NCBI GenBank assembly: GCA_965279295.1
Contig: CBDIHQ010000017.1
DNA: 64,000 nt
Source of the DNA: Aquabacter sp965279295
Lineage (GTDB): Bacteria; Pseudomonadota; Alphaproteobacteria; Rhizobiales; Xanthobacteraceae
Reading direction: 5' to 3' (one strand)
The first letter of the stretch is position 1. Each line of letters begins with the position of its first letter. The notes beneath the pieces were generated by a model. The model had not been told where the DNA came from and searched no databases. It saw only the letters and a program-made list of their open reading frames with translations. The position numbers and the translations under genes were made by a program. This document shows, piece by piece, positions 42,282 through 49,771 of this stretch.

Positions 42282-43607
42282 TCAGAGGGTGGCGAAATGG
42301 CGCCGCGACTGGAGATAGGCCAGCAGGATCAGCCCTGGGATCGCCGCCAGCGAGGTTATGGCGAAGAAGATCGGCCATCCCGTCGCCTCGGCGATGAACC
42401 CGCCGCCGGAGGCCAGGAAGGTGCGGCCCACCGCCGTCAGCGCGGTCAGCAGCGCATACTGGGTCGCGGTGTGGGCGCGCGCGCCGCACAGAGCGGAGAG
42501 ATAGGCCACGAACACCACGGTGCCGATGGCGCCGCAGAAATTCTCGACGATAATCGTGCCGGTGAGGAACGGCACGTTCACGCCGACGATGGCCTGCCCG
42601 GTGAAGGCAAGGTTCGAGACCATCTGGAGGATGCCGCCGATCCACAGGCAGGTGACGAGCGGCAGCGCCCGCGCCATCGCTCCGCCGGCAAACCCGCCCA
42701 GCAGCGCCGCCGCGAGTCCGACGCCCTTGACGATGGCGGCATAGGTCGCCTTGTCGAAGCCGATGGCGATCACGAACGGCGCGGTCAGCACGCCGGCGAA
42801 GGCGTCGCAGAATTTATAGAGCAGCACGAACAGCAGAATCGTCACCGCGTTGGGGCGCGACAGGAATTCTGCGAACGCGCCATAGGCGGTCGCGGCGACG
42901 CGGGAAAGTGCGCCTTCGCCGGCACCGTCCCGGCGCGGCGGCGGTTCCGGCTCGCGCGCCATGAGGGTCGCCAGCATGCCCACCAGCATGCAGGCCGAAG
43001 CGGCGACGTAGCCCCACATCCAGGCCACGTCGCGGGCGACGTTCATGGTCTCGATGACCGCCACAATTGCGATGACGCCGGCGCCCGACACCAGCATGCC
43101 GATGCGATAGGCGGCGACATAGCCGGCCATGCCGGCCGCCTGCTCCGACGTGTCGAGGCGCTCGACGCGGAACGCATCCACCACGATGTCCTGGGTCGCC
43201 GAGCAGGTGGCGAGGATCACCGCCCCCAACGCAACGGCAAATGGCGCGGAGGCTGGGTTCTGGAAGCCGAGATAGAGGATCGCAAGCACCAGCGCGGCTT
43301 GCGTTGCCAGCAGCCAGCCGCGCCTGCGGCCGAGAAGGCGCGAGAGCACGGGCACGTCGATGGCGTCCACCACCGGCGCCCAGAGGAATTTCAGCGTGTA
43401 GGGCAGGCCGACCAGCGAGAACAGGCCGATGGTGCCGAGGTTCACGCCTTCTTCCGTCATCCACACGGACAGCGTGGTGCCCGTCAGCGCCAGCGGCAGG
43501 CCGGAGGAGAAGCCGAGCAGGATCACCACCAGCACGCTTGGCCGGAAATAGACGGTGATCGCCTCGAAGCGCGAGCCTCGCGTGCGGCCCGAAAGACGGT
43601 CGCTCAT
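42282..43607 (-). CDS. ampG: AmpG-type muropeptide permease (MFS)
   Basis: Major facilitator protein of 441 residues with about twelve to fourteen membrane segments. AmpG landmarks are GFSSGLPLALTGTTLSVWM (residues 33-51), GLPYTLKFLWAPVVDAIDVP and ATCSATQDIVVDAFRVE. It imports GlcNAc-anhydroMur peptides for cell-wall recycling. The gene is convergent with holA (gap 9 bases) and lies downstream of the response regulator on the same strand. Neither ampC nor ampR is in the window. Confidence 0.88.
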   Translation of the reverse strand: MSDRLSGRTRGSRFEAITVYFRPSVLVVILLGFSSGLPLALTGTTLSVWMTEEGVNLGTIGLFSLVGLPYTLKFLWAPVVDAIDVPVLSRLLGRRRGWLLATQAALVLAILYLGFQNPASAPFAVALGAVILATCSATQDIVVDAFRVERLDTSEQAAGMAGYVAAYRIGMLVSGAGVIAIVAVIETMNVARDVAWMWGYVAASACMLVGMLATLMAREPEPPPRRDGAGEGALSRVAATAYGAFAEFLSRPNAVTILLFVLLYKFCDAFAGVLTAPFVIAIGFDKATYAAIVKGVGLAAALLGGFAGGAMARALPLVTCLWIGGILQMVSNLAFTGQAIVGVNVPFLTGTIIVENFCGAIGTVVFVAYLSALCGARAHTATQYALLTALTAVGRTFLASGGGFIAEATGWPIFFAITSLAAIPGLILLAYLQSRRHFATL

Positions 43608-43655
43608 TCTGGTCTTTCGCTCATTCAGGTTGCCTTTGCACGGCTGGCCGCAGGC

Positions 43656-44333
43656 TCACGCCGGGGGCTGGCTGTTCCACAGCCCGGTGTCCACCTTGGA
43701 GACCGCAATCACGGCCTGGGTGCGGCTTTCGACGCCGAGCTTCTGGAGAATGGCTGAGACGTGCGCCTTCACGGTCGCTTCGGAGACCGACAATTCATAT
43801 GCGATCTGCTTGTTGAGCCGCCCTTCGGACAGCATCATCAGCACCCGCACCTGCTGCGGCGTGAGGGTCGCGAGACGGGCGATCACCGCATCCGCCTCGG
43901 CATCCGCGCGGCTGGTCAAATTGATATCCGCCGGGGCCCAGGTGCCACCCGCCATGACGGCGGCGACCGCATCGCGCATACCGGCGATGGCCAGCGTCTT
44001 GGGGATGAAGCCTGAGGCGCCGAGGTCCAGGCAGCGGCGGATCACCGCCGGCTCCTCGTTGCCGGACACCACCACCACCGGCACCGCGGCATATTGCGCG
44101 CGCAAGTAGATCAGGCCGGAAAAGCCGCGCGCGCCGGGCATGGCGAGGTCCAGCAGGACGAGATCGAAATCCGAATCCCGCTCCAGCTTCGCGTGGAGTT
44201 CATCGAAGGTGCCGACCTCCACGATCTCGCTTGCGGGATAAACGGCGGAGACGGCTTCACGCAAAGCGCCACGAAACAGCGGGTGATCGTCGGCAATGAC
44301 CAGCCGGACGGCATTGGCGACCTCGTCTCCCAA
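43656..44333 (-). CDS. LuxR/FixJ-family two-component response regulator
   Basis: Response regulator of 225 residues. The receiver domain (about 9-125) has the acidic pair D15/D16, the phospho-acceptor D62 in LVLLDLAMPG, and the conserved Lys in GFIPKTL. The C-terminal LuxR-type helix-turn-helix (about 153-212) reads LTPQQVRVLMMLSEGRLNKQ and LSVSEATVKAHVSAILQKL. No histidine kinase gene is adjacent, so it is an orphan here. Targets are unknown. Confidence 0.92.
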   Translation of the reverse strand: MGDEVANAVRLVIADDHPLFRGALREAVSAVYPASEIVEVGTFDELHAKLERDSDFDLVLLDLAMPGARGFSGLIYLRAQYAAVPVVVVSGNEEPAVIRRCLDLGASGFIPKTLAIAGMRDAVAAVMAGGTWAPADINLTSRADAEADAVIARLATLTPQQVRVLMMLSEGRLNKQIAYELSVSEATVKAHVSAILQKLGVESRTQAVIAVSKVDTGLWNSQPPA

Positions 44334-44432
44334 GAACGACCTCCCCGTAAAGACGATTCGATAAGACGAGCGGCACCCGCGAATCGGCGCGCCGCATTTT
44401 CAGCCGTGCCGCCGATGGAGGCAAGCCGGCGA

Positions 44433-44900
44433 TCAGGGCATCGTGCGGCCCGAAAATGCAAGGATGATCTCGCGGGCATGCGGCTTTGCGCGATGTTCCA
44501 CGAGATAGATGCCTTGCCATGTGCCGAGCCCGAGATGCCCGTCCCGCACCGGGATCGACAGGTCGCTTCCCGTCAGCATGGTGCGCACATGGGCGGGCAT
44601 GTCGTCCGGCCCCTCAAGGTCGTGCACCCAGGGCCGGTTCTGCGGCGCCAGGGCGCGCAAGGCCGTGATGAGATCGGTGCGCACGTCGGGGTCGGCATTT
44701 TCCTGGATGGTCATGGATGCCGAGGTGTGGCGGCAGAACAGCACCAGAGTGCCGAACGCCCCGCCGATTTCGTTGAGGAAGGCGCGCACCTCGCGGGTGA
44801 TGTCGGTGAACCCTTCGCCCGGCGTTTGCACGGTGAGCATCGCCTGCGCGTGGGTGTCGATGGCGGCGCGCTTGGCCGGCGTGCGCTTCATTTCAGGCAT
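44433..44900 (-). CDS. yjbQ: YjbQ/UPF0047 family protein
   Basis: Protein of 155 residues in the UPF0047 family, a small trimeric fold for which thiamin-phosphate synthase-like activity has been reported in some members. Signature residues are visible in VLFCRHTSASMTIQENADPDV and LTGSDLSIPVRDGHLGLGTWQGIYLVEHR (His and Asp clusters). The start is ATG 44900 with GGGAGAGG upstream; the longer frame is not supported. It is divergent from the alpha/beta hydrolase gene. True function in this host is uncertain. Confidence 0.9.
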   Translation of the reverse strand: MPEMKRTPAKRAAIDTHAQAMLTVQTPGEGFTDITREVRAFLNEIGGAFGTLVLFCRHTSASMTIQENADPDVRTDLITALRALAPQNRPWVHDLEGPDDMPAHVRTMLTGSDLSIPVRDGHLGLGTWQGIYLVEHRAKPHAREIILAFSGRTMP

Positions 44901-44974
44901 GGACCTCTCCCACCGCGCTTGACGCCCGCGCCCACGCCCTTTCCCTTGTGCTGCGAACAGGAAGGCGCGGGCAT

Positions 44975-45934
44975 ATGGACACAATCCACCTCCGGGGTGA
45001 AGACTTCGCGGACGCGGCGATCGCCGCCGACACGCGGATGATCAATGAGGCCGTGACCAAGAGATTGGCCGCCGTCCCCGATCGCGGCACGCACCCGCCT
45101 GCCAAGATCCGCCAGGCGATGCTCGAGGGGCGCGGCGCATTTCCGCTGCCGCCGGAAAGCCTGTTGGCGCAGGAAGAAATCATTGAGGGCCCGCATGGCC
45201 CGATCCCGCTGCGCATCTACCTGCCGGAGGGGGCGCCCAAGGGGGTCTATCTCCATTTTCACGGCGGTGGCTGGAGCATCGGCTCGCCGCGCGAGAACGA
45301 CAACGGCAACGATCGAATCGTCCAGCGGACAGGCTATGCGGTGGTCTCGGTGCGTTATCGTCTCGCCCCGGAATATCCCTATCCCCAGGGGCCGGACGAC
45401 GGCGAAGCTGCTGCTTTGTGGCTGGTGCGCGCGGCGCAGAGCCGATTCGGGACCGAAAAGCTCGCCATCGGCGGGGAATCGGCCGGCGCATGCCTTGCCG
45501 CCGCGGTCCTGGTCCGGCTGCGCGACCGGCATGGCATGGCGCCCTTCATGGGCAGCGTGCTCACATCAGGCTGTTTCGACCTGCGCCTCACCCCAAGCGT
45601 GCGGCAGTGGGGCGAGACGCCCCTGGTGCTGAACACGCGCGATATCGTGCGCTTCGTCGACCATTACCTCGCGGGCGGCGGCGGCAGTGTGGAAGACCCC
45701 GACGTGTCGCCGCTGCTGGCGAACCTCTCCGCTCTTCCCCCCGCGCTGTTCATCGTCGGCACGCAGGACGCCTTGCTGGACGACACCCTGTTCATGTCGG
45801 CCCGCTGGATCGCCGCCGGCAATGCCGCGGAGCTGATGGTCATGCCCGGCGGCTGCCATGTCTTCCCGCGGTTCCCCGGAAGCGCCGGCGTTGCCGCCAA
45901 CGCACGGATCGATGATTTCCTGAGCGGCCTCTGA
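44975..45934 (+). CDS. Alpha/beta hydrolase of the hormone-sensitive lipase type
   Basis: Carboxylesterase-like enzyme of 319 residues. The oxyanion motif HFHGGGWSIGS and the nucleophile elbow GGESAGACLA (Ser in GESAG) identify the HSL branch; the catalytic His probably lies in GGCHVFPRF near residue 295 and the Asp in GTQDALLDD. The start is placed at ATG 44975, preceded by AGGAAGG; an earlier in-frame start exists. It likely hydrolyses short-chain esters. The substrate is unknown, and it is convergent with the isomerase gene 7 bases away. Confidence 0.88.
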   Translation: MDTIHLRGEDFADAAIAADTRMINEAVTKRLAAVPDRGTHPPAKIRQAMLEGRGAFPLPPESLLAQEEIIEGPHGPIPLRIYLPEGAPKGVYLHFHGGGWSIGSPRENDNGNDRIVQRTGYAVVSVRYRLAPEYPYPQGPDDGEAAALWLVRAAQSRFGTEKLAIGGESAGACLAAAVLVRLRDRHGMAPFMGSVLTSGCFDLRLTPSVRQWGETPLVLNTRDIVRFVDHYLAGGGGSVEDPDVSPLLANLSALPPALFIVGTQDALLDDTLFMSARWIAAGNAAELMVMPGGCHVFPRFPGSAGVAANARIDDFLSGL

Positions 45935-45940
45935 GCGGCG

Positions 45941-46567
45941 TCAGGCTTTCAGCACGCCCTGGAACGGCGCGCGGCCGGACGCAAGCGCGTCGTCCAGAAG
46001 CTCGATGCGGTCCTGCCCCCAGAACACTTCGCCGTCCAGCACGTAGGACGGCGCGCCGAACACGTCGGCCGCCAATGCGGCGGCGCGATTGCGTTCGTAG
46101 GCCGCATGGATTTCGGGGCTGTCCGCCTGTGCGATGATGTTGCTTCCGGCAAAGCCCATCTCGTCATAAATGCCGGCGAGAACCGCCGCGTCCGCGAGGT
46201 TTTCCTGGCGCTGCCACACCGCCGAATACAGCCGCGAAAGCAGGTCATCCACCGGGCCGAGCGCCATGGCGGCGATGACGGTGCGGTCGGCGAAGGCGGC
46301 ATCGAACGGCCAGAAGCGCGGGGCCAGATGGAAATCGACGCCGCGCTTCACGCGCCACCGCTGCAATTCGAGCGCGCGATGCCGCTGGCGGGCCGGCGCG
46401 CGCTTTGCGAGCGGCAGGCCGCCGGTTTCCGCGAACACCGGCCCGAGTTCGACCGGGACCGGCCGCACGGTCGCGCCATGGCGCCGCGCCACCTCCATGA
46501 AGGGGGCGTGGCCGAGGAAGGACCAGGGGCTCGCGAGGGAGAAGAAGTAGTCGATGGTGCGGGACAT
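45941..46567 (-). CDS. 2-hydroxychromene-2-carboxylate isomerase-like DsbA-family protein
   Basis: Protein of 208 residues with a thioredoxin/DsbA-like fold of the HCCA isomerase group. The N-terminus reads IDYFFSLASPWSFLG, where Ser replaces the CXXC pair of true DsbA proteins and is the glutathione-site residue. FGAPSYVLDGEVFWGQDRIELL near the end is the cis-Pro region typical of this family. The start is ATG 46567. Members isomerise ring-fission products in naphthalene degradation, but many have unknown glutathione-dependent roles. No naphthalene genes are nearby. Confidence 0.85.
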   Translation of the reverse strand: MSRTIDYFFSLASPWSFLGHAPFMEVARRHGATVRPVPVELGPVFAETGGLPLAKRAPARQRHRALELQRWRVKRGVDFHLAPRFWPFDAAFADRTVIAAMALGPVDDLLSRLYSAVWQRQENLADAAVLAGIYDEMGFAGSNIIAQADSPEIHAAYERNRAAALAADVFGAPSYVLDGEVFWGQDRIELLDDALASGRAPFQGVLKA

Positions 46568-46617
46568 TTCGTTTTCTTTCTTCACATCACCCGAGCCGCC
46601 CGGAACCCAACAGGGTG

Positions 46618-46989
46618 TCACTTGGGGGCGAGCATTTCCGTGCTGATCTTGCGGTCGCCCTTAAAGGCCCAGATGGACTTATAGGAACCATCATCCTGGG
46701 CAACATATAGACCAACGCCGGTCTTGCCGCTGCTCGTGAAGGTCATGGCGAACACGTCGTCATCGCCGATCGCATAGGCGTCGAACTTGTCGCCGTCGAT
46801 CACCGAGACGACGCGGTAAACGCCCTCGGCGGTCTTGGTGATGGTGGCTTCACCGGTATAGGTCGATTTGTCGTCGGCATTTTCACCCGCGATTTTGTAT
46901 TTTCCCGGGCCTTTCGCAAATGCAGGTGCGGTCAAGGCCAAGGTCAGGGCGGTAGCGCAGGCTAGAATTTTGTTCATTTTCTTATCCAT
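46618..46989 (-). CDS. Small secreted protein of unknown function
   Basis: Precursor of 123 residues with a signal peptide (NKILACATALTLALTAPAFAKG) and a mature part of about 100 residues rich in Lys, Asp and Thr, with alternating beta-type stretches such as YTGEATITKTAEGVYRVVSV and VFAMTFTSSGKTGVGLYV. I do not recognise a named family; it looks like a small periplasmic beta-sandwich or lipocalin-like protein. Two starts are possible: ATG 46989 or ATG 46977, the latter having GGATAAG before it. It stands between the isomerase and holC genes. Confidence 0.7.
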   Translation of the reverse strand: MDKKMNKILACATALTLALTAPAFAKGPGKYKIAGENADDKSTYTGEATITKTAEGVYRVVSVIDGDKFDAYAIGDDDVFAMTFTSSGKTGVGLYVAQDDGSYKSIWAFKGDRKISTEMLAPK

Positions 46990-47099
46990 TGGGGCGGCAT
47001 CATGCGGCGCGGACGATAGGCGGCGCATTGAATACGTTCAATGGCTGCGGCAGCGGAAGAAATGCGACAGATAGAGGCTGGCAGAAACCGCCGGTTGGC

Positions 47100-47549
47100 T
47101 CACGCTTTGCGCTGCCAGCGGCCGTTCTCGTCCTGCTGCCAATAGGTGAGGGTGTGTCCGGCCGCCTTGGCGGTGCGCCACCGCTCGCGGGCGGTGGCCA
47201 CCGCCTGATCGTCGCGGCCGTCGAACATATGCACGAGACGGACATAGCCATCCGCGTCGAGAATATCCGTGCCGTCCACCAGAAAGCGCACCTGGGCGCC
47301 GTTGGGATTGGCCGCCCCCGTGGTGAGCAGCACCGGCTGGCGCTCCGGGCGCGCCTGGGTGTCGGTGCCGTGGGGGAGGAAGGCGGCGTCGCTATAGGTC
47401 CACAGATGCGCGTCCAGCGCGTCGCGCCGTTCCGGCGAGCCGCATTGCACGACGCAGCGCCAGCCCCGCTCCAGGCTCTTTTCGAGCAGCAGGGGCAGGG
47501 CGTCCTCCAGCGGGCGCCGCTCCAGGTGGTAGAACAGGACTTCGGTCAC
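47100..47549 (-). CDS. holC: DNA polymerase III chi subunit
   Basis: Protein of 149 residues matching HolC, the chi subunit that links the clamp loader to single-strand-binding protein. The opening EVLFYHLERRPLEDALPLLLEKSLERGWR and the internal DAHLWTYSDAAFLPHG are characteristic of alphaproteobacterial HolC. It begins at ATG 47549. Upstream lie the alpha/beta hydrolase and dapE genes on the same strand. A psi subunit is not visible, as usual outside enterics. Confidence 0.9.
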   Translation of the reverse strand: MTEVLFYHLERRPLEDALPLLLEKSLERGWRCVVQCGSPERRDALDAHLWTYSDAAFLPHGTDTQARPERQPVLLTTGAANPNGAQVRFLVDGTDILDADGYVRLVHMFDGRDDQAVATARERWRTAKAAGHTLTYWQQDENGRWQRKA

Positions 47550-47607
47550 GCCATCCGCTCATGAAAAGGTCGGGCGCACCGTCGCGGGCATGCACGGCTG
47601 CGTCAAG

Positions 47608-48387
47608 TCAGAGCAGGCCCTCGACGGCCGCGATCAGGCGCTCGAGATCCTCCGGCCGCGACAGGCGGTGGTCGCCGTCCTTAACGAGAGAGAACACCAC
47701 GTCGTCTTCGGCGAGGCATGAGACCAGGCTCATGGCATGTTCCCACGGCACATCCGTGTCCCGTACGCCCTGGAGAATGCGCACCGGACAGCCGACTGCG
47801 AACGGCGTGCCGAGGATCAGGTGCGTGCGGCCGTCCTCGATCAGGGCGCGGGTGATGACATAGGGTTCGTCGCCATAGTCCGAGGGGCGCTCGAACCGGC
47901 CGGTGGCGAGAATCTCCGCCTGCACCGCAGGAGAGAAGCTCGCCCACATCAGGGTCTCGGTGAAATCCGGCGCAGGCGCGATCAGCACCATGCCGGCCAG
48001 CCGCTTGTCGCCCCGCGCTGCGAGTGCGCGGGCGAGCAGCAGCGTGATCCATCCGCCCATGGAGGAGCCGACCAGGATTTGCGGACCCTGTGTCGCCTGA
48101 TCCAATACCGCGAGGGCATCCTCCAGCCAGTGCGAGATCGTGCCGTCGACAAACCGGCCGGAGGATTCGCCATGGCCGGAATAGTCGAAGCGCACATAGG
48201 ACTGGCCCCGCTTCGCCGCCCAGTCGGCCAAAGCCTGCGCCTTGCCGCCCATCATGTCGGACTTGAAGCCGCCGAGCCACACCACGCCCGGCCCCCGGCC
48301 CGGAAGGGTCCGCACGGCGATGGTGCGGCCGGAAACGTCCAGATGGCTCAGGGTCTCGATGCCGGGAGAAACTGCGGTCGCGGTCAA
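47608..48387 (-). CDS. Alpha/beta-fold hydrolase
   Basis: Hydrolase of 259 residues. The fold is shown by VVWLGGFKSDMMGGKAQALA, YVRFDYSGHGESSG, the nucleophile elbow GSSMGGW (Ser near residue 101) and the C-terminal KDGDHRLSRPEDL with the catalytic His. It is related to small carboxylesterase/acyl-thioesterase-like proteins; the natural substrate is unknown. It starts 11 bases downstream of dapE on the same strand and may be co-transcribed with it. Confidence 0.88.
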   Translation of the reverse strand: MTATAVSPGIETLSHLDVSGRTIAVRTLPGRGPGVVWLGGFKSDMMGGKAQALADWAAKRGQSYVRFDYSGHGESSGRFVDGTISHWLEDALAVLDQATQGPQILVGSSMGGWITLLLARALAARGDKRLAGMVLIAPAPDFTETLMWASFSPAVQAEILATGRFERPSDYGDEPYVITRALIEDGRTHLILGTPFAVGCPVRILQGVRDTDVPWEHAMSLVSCLAEDDVVFSLVKDGDHRLSRPEDLERLIAAVEGLL

Positions 48388-48398
48388 TTGAGGCTCCG

Positions 48399-49619
48399 TC
48401 AGGCGGGCGGGTTGGCGAAATAGCGGGTGATCAGGGCGTGGTAGATGTCCGCGAGCGCGACGAGGTCGGACACCGGCGTCGCCTCGTCCACCGCGTGCAT
48501 GGTGCTGCCCACGAGGCCGAATTCCACCACCGGGCAGAGATCCTTGATGAAGCGGGCATCCGAGGTGCCCCCCGTGGTGGACTTCTGCGGCTGGCGTCCC
48601 GTGCCGGAGGCCACCGCATCGCAGACCAGATCCACGAACGGGCCCGGCGCGGTGAGGAAGCTCTCGCTGCCGCCGGGGCGGAATTCCAGCGTGAATAGGG
48701 TGGGCGCGACGGCGGTTGAGAGGCGACGCAGGATTTCCGCCTGAAGCGTCTCCAACGAATATTGGTCATTGAAGCGCACGTTGAACTTGGCCTGCGCCTG
48801 ACCGGGAATGACGTTGAAGGCCGCATTGCCCACGTCCACCGAGACGATCTCCAGGTTGGAGGGCTGGAAATGCGGCGTCCCCGCGTCCAGCGGCGCCTCG
48901 GACAGTGCGTTCAGTAACTTGAGCAGCCGGGGCACCGGATTGTCGGCGAGATGGGGGTAGGCCGCGTGTCCCTGCTTGCCGCGCACCGTGATCACCCCGG
49001 AGAGACTGCCGCGCCGGCCGATCTTCACCATGTCGCCGAGCGCTTCCGGATTGGTGGGTTCGCCGAGGACGCAATGGTCGATGCGCTCCCCCTTGGCCTT
49101 GAGCCAGTCCACCACCTTCACCGTGCCATCCAGCGCCGGGCCTTCCTCGTCCCCTGTGATAAGGAAGGAGAGGCTGCCGGTCTCCGGCCGCCCATAGCGG
49201 AGCGCCGCCGCGAGCCATGCGGCGACGCCGCCCTTCATGTCCACCGCGCCGCGGCCGTAGAGGAGCCCGTCCGCCACTTCGCCTGCGAACGGGGGATGGC
49301 GCCATTCGGCGGCATCGCCCGCCGGCACCACGTCCACATGGCCGGCGAAGCACAGGTTCGGCCCTTCGGTGCCGATCCGGGCATAGAGATTGGCGATGGG
49401 GATGCCGGCACTGTCGAAGGTCAGCCGCTCCACGAGATAGCCGCCCGCTTCCAGCACCCGCGCCACCACCTCCATGGCCCCGCCCGCGTCCGGCGTCACC
49501 GAGGGGCTGCGCAGCAAGGCCTGGGCAAGGGAGAGCGGATCAGCGGCGAACTGATCGCTCGACCGGACATCGGGCTGCGAAGCTCCAGCTTCGCTCTTGA
49601 CGGAGAGGGGGATGCTCAT
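48399..49619 (-). CDS. dapE: Succinyl-diaminopimelate desuccinylase
   Basis: Zn-dependent amidohydrolase of up to 406 residues in the lysine and peptidoglycan precursor (meso-diaminopimelate) pathway. Metal and catalytic residues are visible: H94 and D96 in GHVDVVPAGD, D127 in GRGAVDMKGG, the Glu pair in GDEEGPALDGTVK (E158/E159), and TGGTSDARF toward the end. The first 25 residues are longer than usual for DapE, so a start further inside is possible. It heads a minus-strand group with the alpha/beta hydrolase gene. Confidence 0.93.
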   Translation of the reverse strand: MSIPLSVKSEAGASQPDVRSSDQFAADPLSLAQALLRSPSVTPDAGGAMEVVARVLEAGGYLVERLTFDSAGIPIANLYARIGTEGPNLCFAGHVDVVPAGDAAEWRHPPFAGEVADGLLYGRGAVDMKGGVAAWLAAALRYGRPETGSLSFLITGDEEGPALDGTVKVVDWLKAKGERIDHCVLGEPTNPEALGDMVKIGRRGSLSGVITVRGKQGHAAYPHLADNPVPRLLKLLNALSEAPLDAGTPHFQPSNLEIVSVDVGNAAFNVIPGQAQAKFNVRFNDQYSLETLQAEILRRLSTAVAPTLFTLEFRPGGSESFLTAPGPFVDLVCDAVASGTGRQPQKSTTGGTSDARFIKDLCPVVEFGLVGSTMHAVDEATPVSDLVALADIYHALITRYFANPPA

Positions 49620-49771
49620 GGACTTAAGGGCTCCGCGTCGTCTTTCGCGTTTTTAGTGCGCTTTCCCGCCGGAAGGAAACCGGAAGGCGGGCTTTGCACG
49701 GGGTGCCAAAGTCGCGCCGCCTTGAGGTCGCCGCCTTCAGGCAGCAGAAGGCCGGCTCCCGGAGGGTGTTG

